Shown piece by piece: positions 12,967 to 25,744 of a stretch of DNA of 64,000 nucleotides (within the stretch, counting starts at the first letter, position 1; each line of letters starts with the position of its first letter). The position numbers and the translations under genes were made by a program. The stretch is from NCBI RefSeq assembly GCF_001411555.2, contig NC_049904.1:34759026-34823025 (forward strand), written 5' to 3'. This stretch comes from Juglans regia. Its lineage: Eukaryota; Streptophyta; Magnoliopsida; Fagales; Juglandaceae. The notes below the pieces were generated by a model. The model saw nothing but the letters and a program-made list of their open reading frames with translations. It was not told the DNA's origin and did not search any database.

Positions 12967-14572
12967 ATGGTTAAATACTAATAAAATGTTTGAGTTAATA
13001 TATTTTAAAGAATTTAAATGGAAGATAAAAATTAATTAAAAATATTGTTATAATATTATTTTTTTAATATTATTTTTATTTTAAAATTAAAAAAAATAGA
13101 ATTTTTTTTTTATTTTGTTTAAAAATTTTAAAAAATTGTAATGATTAGATGTAAAAGTTAAAAATTAAAATTGAAAAGTTTTTATGTTTGTGATGTTTAG
13201 ATATTAAAATGAGATGAAACGAAATGAGATTGGAAGACTTTGAAGAACTTTACTATCTAAACCAAATCTAAGAAATAATATCTTCCCAATCTCGCTCTCT
13301 ACCTGCCTTGTGTCGCATGCGTGTTACAAGAGACGATGCCAAAGAATTTTTAAAGATAAAAATAAATTTACAAATTAAAGTGACTTGATACGATACGTCA
13401 TATTGTAAAATTATTTTTATTGTAAAATAGATATAACAAATTTTATGAAATCACATCAGTTTGTGAGTTTATTTTTATATAATCTCTTTGTATTTATACC
13501 AATTCTCATTTCTAAATGAAAAATAATAAACACGTTTCATAACACTTTACATAACTATGTTTTAAAATAAGATTTTTTTTTTTTGTAAAATATCTTATAA
13601 AAATATTTTTATTTTAAAATATGTATTGTAAAATAATTCATAAAATATATTATGTAAGTATCATTACTTATTTCTAAATAGTGTATAAATTGGAATTTCA
13701 TTTTTTATTTATTTTTCTTGCAAATACCATGGAAGAAGAAAGTCTATTTGTCATATTTTGACGGAGAAATTATTCAGCTCGAAAGAGATCTTATACTGGT
13801 AAACATTCAATTTGATATAATTTAATGTGATATATTAAATTATAAAATTATTTTATTATAAAATAAATTTAATATATTTTATAAAATTATATTAATTTAT
13901 AAATTCATTTTTATAAAATATCTTTATAACAATACCACTTCGGTACCAAACCACTTTCCAAATCCTACCTACGGCTCTTAAATGGGCCAAAGCCTTTATA
14001 AGCCTTGTCTGATTATTTCATCAAGGGAATGAATAGCAAGCAATGGCTAATCAAGAGATTTAGAAACAATCTAAACCTATTTCATTTCATTATTATAATT
14101 TTTATAAATTTTCATATAAAATATAATAAATAATTTAATTTTTTCAAATTTTAAAATAATAATAATATTAAAAAATAATATTTTAATAATATTTTATTCA
14201 ACTTTCATCTCAATTCAACTCAACTCAACTCACTATCCAATCCTAACCCAATAGGCAGTACTTGTAAGTAGGAAATTCCCCCTTCCCAAAAGGTAAGACT
14301 AGGCGATGAAGTGCCTCTTAGTGGACTTATTATATTAAAACAAAAACTGATTTATGAAAATGAATACTACATATGCAGCATTACCTAAAAAAAAATCAAA
14401 CGGCATCATTTATCTGAGTATTAAAAAATAAAAATAAAAAATAACATTCTCTCAAAACGCCACGGAGTCCATCTGCCATAGATTACTACTATTGCAGAGT
14501 GCAGAGTGTGCAGAATCATAGAGATGCCATCAGCGCCAGGAATAATGCTTCATATTTAACAAAATTCCAATT
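12967..14572. other. AT-rich MITE-dense spacer between APRL and TOC34
   Basis: No gene. About 12985-13260 and 14080-14250 carry degenerate copies of the same MITE family as the 220-bp elements at 27582 and 29091: shared words are ATAATATTAAAAAATAATAT and AACTCAACTCAACTCA, and the ends resemble TATCTAAACCAAATC or ATCCAATCCTAACC. Two related AT-rich repeats (about 13370-13490 and 13800-13930) share the words GTAAAATTATTTT/ATAAAATTATTTT and ATTTTATAAAAT. Confidence 0.5.
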
Positions 14573-17500
14573 TCATGATAGCCGAGATTGGTCACATCCA
14601 TAATCCTTCTTGTACCATGACGCTCGACCCTCCTTTGCAATATCATTCTTGATTGCGCGCTCTATTGGTTTCACCACAAAGAAATACTGTAGACAAAAAA
14701 ATATACAAACTTTTTAATGAGAATTTTCCATCCCTCTCACGGGAGAAAACACATTAAGCATCCAAAGTTCAGAAGCATACTTGGAAAGCAAAAATAAGCG
14801 GAATAAGGAGCTTCCATCTCTCATTGGGGTTTGACCCTTCAACCAGCTTCTTGTCAACCAAAATAGACTTGCTTCCATTCAACACAACGTCTGTGATTGT
14901 TTTGACTAAATGCGGAATCCCCGCAGTTCCATCTGGGAGAACCTGTCACCGAAGTACAACCATCTTCTCGATCTCTCATACAAGAGAAAACATCCATGAC
15001 AAATGCAACCAGAGATTTGGACATCAAACAAGTAGCATCAGTAAATAGGCTAACCTTTTTATCAGTTTCATTCTTATTACATCTTTCACTGTTCTCAACC
15101 AAGACAACAGGGATAGCAAACTCCTATAGAGAGAAAGGGAAAATAGACAAATGAATTTTATGAAATAAATCGAAGCTGAAAACCATAAGAAATTTCTTTC
15201 CAAACAGAGAATTTTTCACCGTGCTGAGCTGCAACATAAAGATACTATAAGGTGTACCCAAGTTGGAACTCTGTACTACGATAGGCTACATCGAGCACTA
15301 AAGCATATCTTAGGACATGGAAATTCACCATCAAAGTTGATTATCAGGGAAAAAAAAAGAAATCTCACTATCAATATCATTTTTTGTAAGAAAATTCTAT
15401 ACACCATACTACCATCTCACTATGTAAGATGTGGCACATTTATCACTATTCTTACATAGTGAGATGAAAGAGGGATGAGAGTGTGGTGTATAACAATACT
15501 TTTCTTTGTAAGGAATATTAAGAGGGTGTACTCTTGTACGCATTTAGGGTACTAATCTTTTTAATAAATAAATAAATGCATGTAGGGTACATTTTGGTAC
15601 GTGAAATCCGTACTCTCATTCCTTTAGGAATAGAATAGGTATTTCTATTCTTTTGTTTGGTGACAACACATGATATCTTGCTTGGAATTAGATTAAAATT
15701 TCTAAAATACCCATTCCAATTTTTTTTCCTAAAAAATCCACTCAAGCTTTTTTTAAACCCGAGAAATAAAAAATAATAGACATAGGAATCCCATTCAAGG
15801 TGCCTCACAATGGCCACCGTGGTGGCTTTGGGTTTGTGGTGGTGTCCAGCCACCTGAAGTTTTTTAATTTAAAAAAAAAGGATTCAAAATTGAAGAAATA
15901 AGGACTTAAAAAATTACACTCTTGCCCCAAGGAACAGCTATTCCTCTTATTTTATGAAGGAAGGGCAATTCCACACCTAAGGCACAACCAAACTAAGTGT
16001 GGAATAGCGATTCCATTTCAGAGCCCATTCCACAAACCAAACATGCCACTTGTGAGCAATTTTAATGGCATTGGCATCCTGTGATTGGATGGAAATATCA
16101 CATCATCCATACTACCAGAATACCTAATAATTTTCCTAAGGTAACTAAAAACTCTTGCATATTAGAGGAGAAGCAACTAGTAGCAACCATCCAACCAAAG
16201 AGAGATCTAAAAAGTGACACTTCAATTTTCACATGGACAAATCACTTATGCACCACACTATCCATAAGTGAACAAATAGCCTTCCAAATCTCTCCACCAC
16301 ATTGTCTTACCAAGTATCCCTCCCATCACCTTCCTAGTCACAGCCACATCACCTGATGCAAACAAAATCCAGGAACCATAATTTTCTCATAGACAGGTAG
16401 CAGTACCAGTAAGCATCTATCAAAGTAATCTAATTTCGTCAGATCTTAAGAAATGGACATAAGCAAACAGCCAAATGGCACAACTGTAATCCTTTTACCA
16501 GGGGCAAAGCGATGTATCTATGTAAACTGTCTGGCAGAGCACACTTATTTCAAGTATCATAGAAGTTTATCCATTTATAGATTATTTTAGCCTTTAAAAT
16601 TTTGAAGATAAACAAATTTTTAAACAAACAAAAAAACACTCGCAGTACACATATACAGCATCTTAAAATAACTTTGCAAGTAAAAGAGAAAGCTAATAGT
16701 TTATCATTTAGATAATCACCTTTCATGCATCTCATGCAGAGAATTGGACAATACACAAGTTCATGTAAAATGTCTCAAGTTAAGCAGTCAGATACTTCAT
16801 ATGAAATACTAAAGACAATGTAGCAGCAGGCAAAACAAAAACACAAGTCATGAAGATAAGGTTCCAGAAGAAGAATCAGGATAATTTCTTTCAAAATGAA
16901 CCTGCTTATCGTGCTTTTCTAACCCCGCACCAAGACGAACAACTTTTAGAAGAGCCCCTGACCTTTTGGAGCAAAAATCTTTGTAAGAAAATCCATCAGG
17001 TGGTGAGAGCTGAGCGTGTGTGAGAACAACCAAAGCCCTATTCCATATTCCTTTACCAAAACACTCTGTTATGGCCTTAACTACCTGCCTATCCAAGTTG
17101 TCGACCCTATAAGCATCCAAACGGTCCACATAGAGTAGAACATCGATGGTCTTGTTCAGAAGGAAACTGTTCACACAAGTTGCACACCCAGCCCCATTGA
17201 ACAGGAAAGAACAAGAAATAGAAAAAAAAAAGTTGGATTCATTAAAAAGATCGGTGTCAGTTCCTCATGCATGCCAGAAAATAATACACGCGGAAATTGT
17301 AAAACTCCTACTATGTCAAGCAAGAGCATACCGTTTTAGAATCTCAAGTGTCCGGTCATTGATGTATTCTCCTTCAATTAGCCCCGGAGTGTCAATAATG
17401 TTCAAAGTAAACCCAGCACTTGCACGTGACACCATAAATGGCCTTGTTGCTTCAGACTACGAGAAACAACATAAAACCATATATATAAATATGAAATACA

Positions 17501-17870
17501 CAGCACGGATGACATGCAAATAACCCAAAAAACAGAATGCAGCATATACCTGAAAGGGATTAACAGACACTGCTCTTTCCCCTATAATCGAGTTAACAGT
17601 TGATGACTTCCCAACACCACCTTTCCCCACTACTAGTATTGTCAATGTGTTCCCATTCTACTCCAACATATTAACAAAAAATCAAAAGACAAAAACACCA
17701 CGGACACAGTAAATTATACGCCTGCAAGCAAGCACATTTGTAAATAACGGGAATATTCTTATGAGAAAAAGAACCTCCTGCTTAATTTTCCCCAGCAATT
17801 CAAGCAATTTAGTCTGTGTCGCTGAAGCGAACGTGTTGATCCCAACCCATTCACGTATTAGGGACGCCAT
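14573..17870 (-). CDS. TOC34: Translocase of chloroplast 34 (TOC34/TOC33 GTPase receptor)
   Basis: Seven minus-strand exons with consistent phases: 17775-17870, 17550-17657, 17332-17456, 16902-17166, 15055-15123, 14781-14942 and 14573-14686 (939 bp, 312 residues), the usual TOC34 length. It is a GTP-regulated preprotein receptor of the chloroplast outer envelope import complex. Visible motifs: the P-loop GKGGVGKSS (about 43-51), IIDTPG (88-93) as the switch region, YVDRLDAYRVDNLDRQ, LTHAQLSPPDG, VENSERC, and a C-terminal membrane anchor around LLIPLIFAFQYFFVV (266-280) followed by a short basic tail. The start gives MASLIREWVGINTFA, typical of the family. It is separate from its neighbours. 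Further introns in the 5' leader (17880-18340) are possible but not proven. Confidence 0.95.
15383..15511. mobile_element. Foldback MITE in TOC34 intron
   Basis: Left arm TATACACCATACTACC then ATCTCACTATGTAAGA is mirrored by the right arm TCTTACATAGTGAGAT then GAGTGTGGTGTATA. The two arms form a long imperfect hairpin with a short loop at about 15430-15448. No coding capacity. Confidence 0.7.
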
Positions 17871-18731
17871 AGATAGATGTTTTTATACTACTTCAAGCAA
17901 AATGAATAAAAATAAATTAAAAAATATCAAGTAGTTCACAAAACGAGCAAAAAAAAAAACTGAAATTAAACTCTATAAAGAAATTATCACCAGCCCGTTC
18001 AGATAACCAACTCCTCATCCAACATAAAATAAATAGAGAAACAGTATTTTCTGTTATACACAATAGCCGGTCCTCGCTCCATATCTCTAACCTCACAGCA
18101 TAACAATAGAACCTTATCAGAGAACAAGTTGACAATTTCTTTACATAACGCAAAGACCATAATTCGGTGTCTGTGTGTATTACTTTGAAAATAATGAGAA
18201 AGCTGGGGTTTTGGTAGCCAAGGAAAATACCTAAATGCCATAAAGGACGCGTTGCGGTTCTAATCCATCAAAATAATAGAAAGGACGATAAGATGGTAGG
18301 GAGTACGCAAATTGAGACGAGAATGAAGATTCTGGTTACCTGGGAAAAGCAGAGATTTTGTACAATAAATGATTTTAATCCTTTGATCGGATCTCTCTCT
18401 CCAGTCTCCAGACTAAATACTGTATCGATGGGTTTTCTAATCCTTCAATGGAGCTCTATTGTAGTCCAAACTTCTAGTCAAAATTTGGACTGGCTAACTG
18501 CTCTTATCCCCTTCATCCCACACCCCCTCCCCAGGGGTCTACTCTGTCAGGTGGGAGGGTTCTACTCTGTCAGGTTTGATCGATTATTAGAATAACTTTT
18601 CCTTATTTGAATGATAATATACAAAGCGGAAGACATTTTAACCATTTGCATCAAGTTTAATAATCCTTCTTGTATGCGCGCTCTTCCAAAAGCACATATT
18701 AAAACAAGAGGTAGAAATTATTGGTAAGCAT
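17871..18731. other. TOC34 5' region
   Basis: Non-coding upstream DNA of TOC34 on the minus strand, perhaps with a leader intron. A short direct repeat (TCTACTCTGTCAGG) occurs twice at about 18538-18575. No other gene seen. Confidence 0.4.
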
Positions 18732-19444
18732 TAGGGGTGTAATCGGTTCGGTCCGGTCCGGTTTTGGATAAAATTTAGGATCGAAACGGTATGTATCGAT
18801 TTTGTATTTTTTAAAACCGATTACGCACCGGTTACCCTCCTAAACCGGTACTTCCGGTTTTACCGATTTTCGATCCGATTTTTCGATTTTTTTAAAATGT
18901 AAATTTCACAATTTGTTATTAAAAATTTATTTATAAAAACAAAAATTGATTTAAAAAAACTGTTTTATACTTTTATTAATATATTAGACTATATAATAGT
19001 ATTAATATTAGACTATTGGTATAGTTATAAGTTATATATTAGTATTAGTTATAAACTTTGAGTGATTTAGTATTAACATTTTATGTAATAATTTATAAAT
19101 TATAATAAGAAATTATTTCATATATGAATATATATATTATATATAAAATTTCACATAAAAATTTATAATTATACATTATATATAAAACTTATATATTACT
19201 ATTTAATATATATAAAATATTTTGTATAAAATTTATATATAAAAAATATTATTTTTTATTTTTTTTAATCAACCGGTCTGGTCCTGGCAAAAAAATCCCG
19301 GAACCGGAACTGGACCGGAACCGGCCGGTTTTTATATTTTAAAAACCGGTTCTGGACCGAATCGGTTCAAAATCGGTAAAACCGGTCCGGTTCGGTCCGG
19401 TCCGGACAGGTTTTCTGGTTTTTCGATTTGAATTTACACCTCTA
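18732..19444. mobile_element. hAT-type MITE with 8-bp target duplication GTAAGCAT
   Basis: Ends TAGGGGTGTAA and TTACACCTCTA are terminal inverted repeats. A perfect 8-bp duplication, GTAAGCAT, flanks the element (18724-18731 and 19445-19452), as expected for hAT transposition. Subterminal zones are packed with CGGTTCGGTCCGG words in both orientations; the middle is AT-rich. The 713 bp have no coding capacity. Confidence 0.9.
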
Positions 19445-19957
19445 GTAAGCATATTCGATCAAACGGTGACTTTCTCGCCAGTCCCATGCTACTACCCATA
19501 AATTACATATTTTTAGAATTGAATCTGTGCACACTGATTTTAAAAATTGAAAAATAAAAATCTCACAAAATTTTTCTAGAGTAGAGAAAGATAATATTTT
19601 GAATTTAACTATAGTTTACATAAATTAGACTATACACTTTCTATATGAATACATATAATTAAATGTGTAAAAATGTGTTTATAAAAAAGAATATATATTA
19701 TAATTTATTATGTCATAAATTATATTTATCATTGATATATATAATATAATATATATATATATTAATAACTTAATATTAATATTTATGTTTAAGATTAAAA
19801 TCTTATATTATATTAATTTTAATATTTTATGTTCTAAAATTAAAATTTATATATTATATCAAATGTTATATTAATTTTATGTTATTAAATTATTAGACAT
19901 GAATGATAAGATTCTAAAATTATTAGATTATTAGCATATAATATATATAATATAATA

Positions 19958-20942
19958 GAGAGTCTGTTTGCAACCGCCCATGGGAACCGCGAGGTAATCG
20001 TGTCTCACGTGGCAAAATAGAAACGACGATGTTTCTACCTTTATCGTCTTCTCCTTTTTTCTCATTTCAGAATCAAAATTGCTAGAGGCAACCATTTCCA
20101 GAGCTCCCAGACCACTCGAAATCGTAGTTTCCCCCATTTTCAGAGCTCCCTCAAAATCCACCTTGCTCCTTTTCTCCTTCATCTTCCATTGAAAGTTCTC
20201 ACCCCTTTGTCTTTACCAACCTCATAGTTCTCACCCCTCCGTTTGGATAAACCCCATAATCATTGAAAGTTTTCACAAGGAACATGGTGATTTTGACAAG
20301 AATGATCATTACTTTACCACTACCAATTGATGCATTAAAAGTAAACAAGAAGTTACAAGAAGTTATGTCATGATTGATGACCAGATCTACCACAAATTTG
20401 GTGTACGGACTACTAGTTTTTTCTAACAATTTAGAGCTTAAAGAGGCAGTGGAAGATGGTAGGGAGAAAAATAAATACCAAACTCATAAAGAGATAAACA
20501 GAAACAAACCATTCAAATTAGAAATATTTTCTTTAAATATCTTATTGCTACCATGACAACATCAAGAAAAACGAAGAAGCTCGATCAAACATCGAAACCA
20601 GATGGACAAGATCTACCAGACCTGAAGACAGCGACGACGGCGATCTCTTATTTCTTCCAGTATAAATCAAAGTGAATGAATCTGAGTAGGGAGTGAAGTA
20701 GAAATCAAGTTTTATGGGCAACAATCTGAGTTTCTTTCGGGATAGGAGCAAAATCGCAGACCCAAAATTGCAGTTTTTCTTCCAAACCCATACCTATTGC
20801 AATACTTTCTTGTTCTAAAATCTGAGTTTTCCCTCTTCCTTTACCTCAGTGTTTTGTTTTGTTTTTGTTTTTGTTTTTTTTTTACTTTTTATCCACCGAC
20901 TGACGTCCACGGTTTCGCGTGTCAATTGCCCCTAGCAAACTG
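19958..20942. mobile_element. Probable non-autonomous MULE
   Basis: The left end (GTCTGTTTGCAACCG) and the complement of the right end (CAGTTTGCTAGGGG) share a TTTGC core. Subterminal DNA on the left has the CACGTGGCAAAATAGAAACG pattern seen near the ends of MULE-1 and MULE-2. The 9-bp string AATATAATA flanks both sides (19949-19957 and 20943-20951), but it is AT-rich and could be chance. Inside are only short open frames with no recognisable product. Confidence 0.45.
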
Positions 20943-20951
20943 AATATAATA

Positions 20952-22860
20952 TAAAGAAATTATATATAATATAAAAAAATCATATAAAAAATATTTTATA
21001 TATAATATATATATATGAACGGGTCTAGTTTGGTGTTATAAAAAAAAAATCAAAACCAGACGATTTTGAACCAGTTTTGCAAAATTGGAGCCGGTACCAA
21101 ACCAAACCGGGTTTTTACACAAGATTGAACACACTGATTTGATCTGGTTCCCTTATTTTTCAATTTGTTTTTCAACCCTAAACCTTTCAACATGGCAAAT
21201 ACTAGAGAAAACATGTGCATAAAGCATGCCAACTTCACGTTGACAACAAGAGTAATGCTATGAGAAATGTTAATTGTGCTTGAATTTTTTTTTAAAAAAA
21301 ATTATTTTTCACATGTCAGTTTTTTATATACTAAAAATTATAAAATTTTAAATTTAAAAAATTTGAATTTTAAAATAAAACTAATAAAATGATTTTTTTT
21401 ATAAATACATGTAGCACTATTATTTATATTATGTTGTGATAGAATATGAGCTTATACACACACACACACACACATACTAGGTCGGGAGCAACGTGCTTTA
21501 TTGCCTAGTTGAGTGAAACAGATTTTTTACAAAAATAATATTGTTTAAAAAAATAATTAATAAATAATTTAATGAATGAAAAAAAAGAGTAAATTTTAGC
21601 AAATATAGAAACAAAAGTATAATAATTAAAGAGAAGAGGCCAGTCCTTTTGGTCTTGTTTAGTACTGCAGAGGATACGAGCCTCAGCCACGAGCGTTGGA
21701 AATGAGTTAACAAATTGTTAGACGTGTATTTCTATAGATCAATAAATAAGATATAGTTGTTTAGTATGGTGAACATTAGACTTGAGAAAAATGTGTACTA
21801 TCTCATAATATTCTTCCACAAGATTTTCTAAGAAAGTATGAGCTCTCTAAAAAAAAAACAATTTAAACCATTAATCTGGGATGCACAGCCTAATTGTTGA
21901 CAAATAGAGGTGCATAAAAAAATCAAAACGATCTCGGATCAAAAAACTAAAGCATCGTTAAACTGGAACCTTAGAACAATTTAAGGTTAAATACAAACTG
22001 TAGAATCCCAAGACCACAATAGCTCTAATCAGTTTTGCATCCTCAATTACAAGACCACCATAGCTCCAATCAGTTTGAGATGCATTTAATAAGTTTACAA
22101 CCTACATGGCATTTCCCCCGAGGATAGATTTTGTCACACTCACTTATTTGCATAAAATTGTACTCATCATCATTGAATAGGCCTCTCCACTAAAAACACT
22201 CAGTTTCAAGTGCCTCTTGGCTTGAAAGATGGTCATGTACCCTTCTCTTCCATGTTCTTGCTTGATTGGTTATTGGTACATTCATAACAACATGCTTTAG
22301 CACATGAAACTTTTCTCTAGCCACCTTTGTTGACTTAGTATTCTTCTTTTGTCTGTTAGTTAGGGTAGAATTCCAGCTTAGATCTATAGCCCTTTTATAT
22401 GTGTCTTGTGTCTCCATTATAGTGTCTTCTAGAGTGGCCCCTAGATGGAGCCTGGGTTCCTCCATGCCTTTTGATAATGCTTTAAGACAATATCTTGTTT
22501 TCATATCTGATGGGGTCTAATCATTTTTTTTTTTTTTAGGTGTTCCATTGAATTGAATTAATCAGCTTTCACAGGTTATGGAGGTATTATTGATCATTCT
22601 TTGTTGTTTAATTGGTTGTATAACTATGATCTATGAGCATGCCCTCGAATACAACTACCTCCATATATCCACTTGTTTATTTAGTGGGTTTGATGCAAAA
22701 GAAAAATCATTTTTTATCCACTTGAGTGTTTATCATAGTGTTCTTGGTGTTCATCTTATTTTTGCTCTTCCAATCCGTTCAAGCCACAAAATTCGACCAA
22801 CCTAGTGTTTGTCATCCTTTCCATAAGTTTGTCACTTTCCATAATTTGTTTGCCTCATCA
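20952..22860. other. AT-rich intergenic repeats
   Basis: Contains (CA)n at about 21455-21474 and low-copy-looking AT-rich DNA. A 104-codon open frame on the minus strand (22190-22504) has no recognisable domain. The stretch 21030-21130 has ACCAAACCAAACCGG words resembling hAT-MITE subterminal DNA. No supported gene. Confidence 0.35.
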
Positions 22861-25240
22861 AACTTGCCCTAGCCGAAACACACTCCCAATTTGAATTCAA
22901 ATTCAAATTTCGACAACCCTTGCCTTATTTGAATTTGCCCTAGCCGCCCATTCCACTTTCCATATCCAACACTCTTGCTCTAAGTCCAAAACCCTAATCC
23001 TAAACCCTAACCGTCCATCATCATCTTCCCAACACTAAACCCTAAACTCAAGTGGCGCCAATCCTAGTGTCCACATCTTACCATCTTTGTCACTTACCAT
23101 AAATAGCCCCATCATCCACCATAAACCCTAGCCGTCCACCTCAAAACTCTATAAGGGAATTCATTCCTTTTAGGAGTCTTGACTTCCTCCAATTTAAATT
23201 CAAATTCAAATCCCAATTCCAATCCCTTAATTTAAGGAATTTTAAATCTTCTTCAATTCCTTAAATCACTCTTCCTACAATCACTCTAAGTCAACTATTG
23301 ACTTATCATCTTAATTCAAATTCAAACTTCTCTCTTCCCTCAAAGATTCTTTCCATCTTACAAACTTTCCTTATTCATCCCTAAACCAACCAAACCCTAG
23401 CCACTCCTTCCAACACGCCAACCCTAATTCCACCACATCAATTCGGCAACCCTAGTTGTTCCTTAGCCACCAAACTCTAGCCTCACTCTTCCATCTCATT
23501 CCTAAACCCTAGTATCATCCTAAACTCCAACCGTAAGCCAACTCTTGCAAATCTCGAAATCCACCCTAGCCTCCCCCACAAAACCCTAGCTACACTACAC
23601 CATACATACCCTAATCACCATCCAAGTGGCCCAAACATCAAGGGCAACCCTTAAGCCATTCCCATTGCATCAAACACCCATAATCATCTCTTAGAACACT
23701 CCTATTCCATCATCTTGGTACTTCACTCAAGAACAAGTCTAGCCGCCCACATTGATTTGCCTTAGCCTAAACACTTAGCCTACCCAAGTGCATTATCATT
23801 CCATCACTCAAACATCATCCTTTTGTGGAAGGCCAAGCAAGTTGACAATATCACTCGGTCGTCATCTTCACCAAGACAAGCTCGTGGACCTTAGTGTTAG
23901 GGACAAGACCGGGATCCCTAACACACCACCTTTCTTCACGGTAAACCACTATCATCTTTTCTGTATCGTCCCCTCACGTCTTTCTTAGCCATCGTGACCC
24001 TCCTACGTTCAACCTCTTCGAGTACCAAGACCACGGTACCATTTTCTCTCTTAGGACTTCACCCACCCTTACAACTCTCACCAACTCAGTCTCTCTCGCT
24101 CATTATCCTTCGTTTATTTTTTTCACAAATTAGAACAAACAGCACCACGAACAAACCAACCCCATCGTAGCTACTGTAGTCACTGCACCTTAGAAAAAAA
24201 ACCCATAGCACTGTAGTTGTAAGCCAATCATCGGAGCTAGAGCACACGACATCAACCCAAGCATGCATGCCCTTCTGCGTCCAAGAGTTGCCACAATCAT
24301 CACCTCCGCAAGCCTCATCCACCACCAACTTCCTCACCTTGAAAACCATCTCCCTGCAACCTAAATCTTCTACTCCACCACTGGTTAACACCAAACAACA
24401 TCCACTGCCGCCCATTTTTCCTCCACTGAGAACCACTGTTGCCAGCCACCCTGCCTCCTCCACAGTCAAGCAAACACCAAAGGTACCTTTGTTTTACTTC
24501 TCGAAAACAGAGCAGTTTCTCTTTTCTGCTTGCTACCGTTTGATGCAACCTAGCCGAATGACGCCACCATCAACCTTCATCTAGACCACTGCTGCTGTAT
24601 CCTTCACCTCGTGTTTGGTCGTCGTCGTACCATCACCTCATCTTAGTATCTGTCACAACCTCCCACGGTGCCACTGTCTCTTTGTTCATCCTTAGGTAAG
24701 TGTTGTTGTCACACATTAAATGATCTCCCTCTCCGTTTGCTCTCTCTCTATCTAAGCTTCACCACCCCACACGATGCCACTGTCGCCGATCTTGATTTGA
24801 TCGCCTCGAGCGGCAGTCGCATGACCTGCTTCTCTCACATGATGGCCTTTATTTTTGTTGGTAAGCTGCCGCTCGAATACTTCTACATGAGCTACATTTC
24901 CTAAACACCTGGTGACAATCCACCAAAAAAGATGCAGAGAAGAGAAAGAGAGAAGAAGAAGAAGGGAGAAAAATGTTACTTTCGGTGAGAAGAAGAAACA
25001 TAAAATGAAGAGGGAAGAGAAACAGGAAAGTAAAAAGACTGATAGGAAAAAAAGTAAAGCTACCGACCCTTTGACACAACTAACTAAAAGATCAAAAAGA
25101 CTTCGCATAAAAAGATACAAAAGAACAAAGTAGAGGAATAAAAAAGTAACTACACAATACACACGAAAAATTTACACGGATGAACAAAATTTTACTGTTC
25201 ATTATTGTAAAAACAAGATAGACACTTATTATAATAGAAT
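22861..25240. other. C-rich block, probably retrotransposon-derived
   Basis: Strong change of composition: C/A-rich with repeated CCCTAGCCG, AAACCCTA and TCAAATTCAAAT words from 22861 to 24100, then further CCACC-rich DNA to about 24800 and an A/G-rich tail to 25130. Nothing reads as a conserved protein and I could not find paired ends. It resembles a long LTR or an LTR-element leader, but that is a guess. Confidence 0.3.
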
Positions 25241-25744
25241 AGATATAAATATATATATATATATTTATAAATACTATTATATATATAAAAAAAAACTACA
25301 GGGAATTGTTTGCTCAAACTTGATCCAGAATTGAAGCGAAGTTCTGCATGGATTCAAGAATCAAGGCAAGTGAATCTAGCAAGTTGCAGGCTAGTTAATG
25401 CGTCAAGTGGCTAGTGACCAAGTCAATCTGGGAACAATCATCATTAAAATATCAGATAAATAACTCGTAGCTGCGTTGTAGAGTTAAAAAGCTTCAACAA
25501 TTCAAGCAACAAGTGGAAAACTGTGTTAAACAAATAATAGCAAAAAAAAAAAAAATACAAGCAATTTGTTCTCATCAACACGGGAAACAATTTACACAAG
25601 CTAGTATATCTTATATGAGTGTCAATTCCATTTTGAATGGTACGAGTAATTAAGCAACCCAAATACAGAGAGAGGACAACTGTAAGAAATTAGAAGAGAA
25701 ATTAACATGTACATGATCCGTTCATGATACGTGACTCTTGATTT

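Noticed and set aside
15518..16060. MITE suggested by mirrored GGAATAG and CTATTCC words in the TOC34 intron
   Set aside because: The ends are too diverged to define and no target duplication was found.
22190..22504. 104-codon open frame on the minus strand
   Set aside because: No recognised domain, no intron or neighbour support. Kept only as a remark in the spacer entry.
24086..24584. Open frames on both strands (127 and 105 codons)
   Set aside because: Low-complexity, no domain, and overlapping each other in a repeat-like block.
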